Part shown: one piece after another, positions 1-5,869 of the stretch
Layout of the letters: every line of letters starts with the position of its first letter
Position numbering within the stretch: the stretch's first letter is position 1
From: Propionibacteriaceae bacterium
GTDB lineage: Bacteria; Actinomycetota; Actinomycetes; Propionibacteriales; Propionibacteriaceae
Direction of reading: 5' to 3'
Length of the DNA stretch: 5,869 nt
Assembly: GCA_003451975.1 (NCBI GenBank)
Contig: DMIX01000251.1
Coordinates: 1-5,869 of the forward strand
Program-made: the position numbers and the translations under genes
Notes under the pieces: generated by a model
Databases searched by the model: none
Told to the model about the DNA's origin: nothing
Seen by the model: only the letters and a program-made list of their open reading frames with translations

Positions 1-1256
1 GGCGCAGACGTAGCAACTTCACCGGGATGTAGCGAAGATGCGGCGGCGGCGATGTCGGTGCGGTGGAAACCGCCAGGCAGATCGACCTGGGCGACTTTGG
101 CGTAGGCGGCAGCACGGGCCTCGGCCAAAGTCGTGCCGGTGCCGACCACGGTCAGGACGCGGCCACCGGCACTGACCAGGCGCCCTTCGTCGTTCAGGGC
201 GGTTCCGGCGTGGAAGACCCCCTCGAGGTCGGCCCCGCTGATCACATCACCGCGACGCGGGGACGCCGGGTAGCCCTCCGCTGCGATCACCACGCCGACG
301 GCGGCACCACTGCCCCATGCCAACGGCGGCTGCTGATCGAGGGTTCCGGTGGCCGCGGCGTACAGCACCCCACCCAGTGGAGTCTGCAACCGGGTGAGCA
401 ACGGCTGGGTCTCCGGATCACCGAACCGGGCGTTGAACTCCACCACCCGCACTCCCCTGCTGGTCAAAGCCAACCCGGCGTACAGCAAGCCGACGAAAGG
501 GGTGCCCCGGCGTCGCATCTCGTCGATGGTGGGCTGGATGACGGTGGCCACGACCTGCTCGGTCAGGCCCTCCGGCGCCCACGGCAGCGGCGTGTAGGCC
601 CCCATGCCGCCGGTATTGGGACCCGTGTCGCCGTCACCGACTCGCTTGAAGTCCTGGGCCGGCTCGAAGGCCAGCACATGCTCGCCGTCGCTGAGGGCGA
701 ACAGACTCACCTCGGGACCGTCGAGGTACTCCTCAATGACCACCTTCGAGCAACTGGCGGCGTGAGCGATGGCAGCGTCACGACTGTCGGTGACGATGAC
801 ACCCTTTCCGGCGGCCAGGCCGTCGTCCTTCACGACATAAGGAGCACCGAACTCATCCAGCGCGGCGACCACCTCGTCCATGGACAGGCAGAGCCTCGCG
901 GCAGCGGTCGGTACCCCGGCGGCTTCCATGATCATCTTGGCGAAGGCCTTGCTGCCCTCCAATTCGGCAGCGGCAGCACTGGGCCCGAACACCGGAACGC
1001 CAGCCGCCCGCACCGCGTCGGCGACCCCGGCCACCAGCGGCGCTTCCGGGCCGACCACGACCAGGTCAACGCCCAACTGGGTCGCCAAAGCAGCAGCGGC
1101 CGCGCCGTCCATGATGTCCAGCCGATGATTGCTGCCGATCACCGCGGTCCCTGGATTTCCCGGCGCGGTGTGCACCTCACTCACCTGCGGGTCTTTGCCG
1201 AGCGCCCAAGCCAGGGCGTGCTCGCGTCCACCAGATCCGATTACCAGCACCTTCAC
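1..1256 (-). CDS. purD: Phosphoribosylamine--glycine ligase (GARS), 3' end cut by window edge
   Basis: Second step of de novo purine synthesis: ATP-dependent joining of 5-phosphoribosylamine and glycine to give GAR, in the cytosol. My reading of the minus strand gives 418 uninterrupted codons with the stop beyond base 1. The usual length is about 420-430 residues, so only a few are missing. Seen: N-terminal MKVLVIGSGGREHAL (GSGGRE at 7-12), APGNPG near residue 32, VVGPEAPL, ATP-grasp stretches KDDGLAAGKG near 142-151 and VVIEEYLDG, GPNTGGMGAY near 212-221, and the metal/ATP-binding EFNARFGDPE near 275-284. The C-terminal GGFHRTDIAA matches the family's usual ending; a short Ala-rich tail follows. 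The start is GTG at 1256, because it gives the conserved N-terminus and has AGGA eight bases upstream. It lies 20 bases after dcd, so it is probably co-transcribed. Family assignment is secure. Confidence 0.96.
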   Translation of the reverse strand, partial: MKVLVIGSGGREHALAWALGKDPQVSEVHTAPGNPGTAVIGSNHRLDIMDGAAAAALATQLGVDLVVVGPEAPLVAGVADAVRAAGVPVFGPSAAAAELEGSKAFAKMIMEAAGVPTAAARLCLSMDEVVAALDEFGAPYVVKDDGLAAGKGVIVTDSRDAAIAHAASCSKVVIEEYLDGPEVSLFALSDGEHVLAFEPAQDFKRVGDGDTGPNTGGMGAYTPLPWAPEGLTEQVVATVIQPTIDEMRRRGTPFVGLLYAGLALTSRGVRVVEFNARFGDPETQPLLTRLQTPLGGVLYAAATGTLDQQPPLAWGSGAAVGVVIAAEGYPASPRRGDVISGADLEGVFHAGTALNDEGRLVSAGGRVLTVVGTGTTLAEARAAAYAKVAQVDLPGGFHRTDIAAAASSLHPGEVATSA

Positions 1257-1264
1257 GGCAGTGA

Positions 1265-1268
1265 TCCT
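1265..1268 (-). promoter_or_regulatory. Ribosome binding site of purD
   Basis: AGGA on the minus strand, eight bases before the GTG start at 1256. It supports this start codon over any upstream one. It lies inside the 20-base gap after the dcd stop codon. Confidence 0.6.
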
Positions 1269-1276
1269 AGTCGCGC

Positions 1277-1855
1277 TCAGCCGACGTCAGTGCGATGGAA
1301 CCCCTGGAAAGACCGGGAGGCGGTGGGCCCGCGCTGACCCTGATAGCGGTTGCCGTAGTCGCCGGTCCCGTAGGGATGCTCGGCCGGTGACGACAATCCG
1401 AAGAAGCAGAACTGGCCCACCTTCATTCCGGGCCACAGCTTGATCGGCAAGGTCGCCAGGTTCGACAGCTCCAAGGTGACGTGCCCGGAGAACCCAGGAT
1501 CGATGAAGCCCGCCGTGGAATGAGTGACCAGGCCCAGCCGTCCCAGGGAGGATTTGCCCTCCAGCCGGGCGGCGATGTCGTCGGGCAGGGTGATCACCTC
1601 ATAGGTGGACGCCAACACGAACTCACCGGGATGCAGCACGAACGCCTCATCGGCCGACACCTCGATCAGCCGGGTCAGGTCCGGCTGATCGATAGCCGGG
1701 TCGATCGAGGGGTATTTGTGGTTGTCAAACAGCCGGAAGAAGCGGTCGAGCCGCACGTCGACGCTGGACGGCTGCAACATGTCGGCGTCCCAGGGGTCCA
1801 ACACGATGCGTCCGGACTCGATCTGGGAACGGATGTCACGGTCACTGAGCAGCAT
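1277..1855 (-). CDS. dcd: dCTP deaminase, probably the dUMP-forming (bifunctional) type
   Basis: 192 residues, very close in length and sequence to the Mycobacterium tuberculosis enzyme as I remember it (190 aa). It feeds dTTP synthesis. The mycobacterial type deaminates dCTP and also removes pyrophosphate, giving dUMP directly. Seen: N-terminal [19 protein letters not shown] at 28-37, [11 protein letters not shown] at 74-84, nucleotide-binding GKSSLGRLG at 100-108 (Ser102, Arg106), [13 protein letters not shown] at 112-124, the catalytic glutamate in TLELSN (Glu129), and [12 protein letters not shown] at 171-182. The [12 protein letters not shown] stretch with Ala115 is the form seen in bifunctional mycobacterial enzymes, whereas the E. 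coli deaminase has a different sequence there. That dual activity is inferred from similarity, not proven. The ATG at 1855 gives the family's usual start, but I see no Shine-Dalgarno sequence in front of it. Translation may depend on coupling with purA, which ends 23 bases upstream. Confidence 0.97.
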   Translation of the reverse strand: MLLSDRDIRSQIESGRIVLDPWDADMLQPSSVDVRLDRFFRLFDNHKYPSIDPAIDQPDLTRLIEVSADEAFVLHPGEFVLASTYEVITLPDDIAARLEGKSSLGRLGLVTHSTAGFIDPGFSGHVTLELSNLATLPIKLWPGMKVGQFCFFGLSSPAEHPYGTGDYGNRYQGQRGPTASRSFQGFHRTDVG

Positions 1856-1862
1856 GGGCTCA

Positions 1863-1870
1863 GGCTAGCC
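1863..1870. repeat. 8-bp perfect palindrome between purA and dcd
   Basis: GGCTAGCC is an exact palindrome in the 23-base gap between the purA stop and the dcd start. It is too short, and has no T-run, to be a terminator. It sits where the dcd ribosome binding site would be expected. It may be chance; no function is assigned. Confidence 0.25.
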
Positions 1871-1878
1871 GCTGGGGC

Positions 1879-5869
<3,991 letters not shown>

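Noticed and set aside
38..53. GCGGCGGCGGCG triplet run
   Set aside because: It encodes a short alanine run in the PurD C-terminal tail and is too short to count as a meaningful repeat in high-GC DNA.
63..1337. Long plus-strand open frame opposite purD (424 codons)
   Set aside because: Its codons lie exactly opposite purD codons, a usual high-GC effect. The predicted protein is low-complexity in Gly, His and Arg and has no recognisable domain, while purD has full family motifs.

Overview
This is a high-GC window whose protein sequences point to an actinomycete (Actinomycetota). Dcd and PurA resemble the mycobacterial and streptomycete versions, and purD starts with GTG. I cannot name a genus. 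Four protein genes fill almost all of it, with one divergent intergenic region of about 125 bases. I see no RNA gene, insertion sequence, CRISPR array or phage gene.

Left part (1 to about 3159, minus strand): three nucleotide-metabolism genes lie head to tail in the order purA, dcd, purD, with gaps of 23 and 20 bases, so they are probably one transcript. PurA commits IMP to AMP synthesis. Dcd turns dCTP into dUMP for dTTP synthesis. PurD performs the second step of de novo purine synthesis, and its last residues lie beyond the left edge. A good -10 box (TAGAAT on the minus strand), a strong hairpin and a clear ribosome binding site precede purA.

Right part (3285 to the right edge, plus strand): one long open frame, 861 codons and still open, encodes a fused enzyme. 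An N-terminal aminoglycoside-phosphotransferase/choline-kinase-like domain is followed by a middle module with remnants of an M23 peptidase (lysostaphin/LytM-type) fold. A C-terminal class III PLP enzyme follows, closely resembling vertebrate ethanolamine-phosphate phospho-lyase (ETNPPL/AGXT2L1) and 5-phosphohydroxylysine phospho-lyase (PHYKPL/AGXT2L2). The likely chemistry is phosphorylation of an amino alcohol, then PLP-dependent loss of ammonia and phosphate. The substrate is unknown.

The main point of interest is that the middle module appears to have lost every zinc ligand expected of an M23 peptidase while keeping parts of the surrounding fold. The left part is ordinary housekeeping DNA, with small oddities in the purA leader and in the PurA IMP-binding loop.
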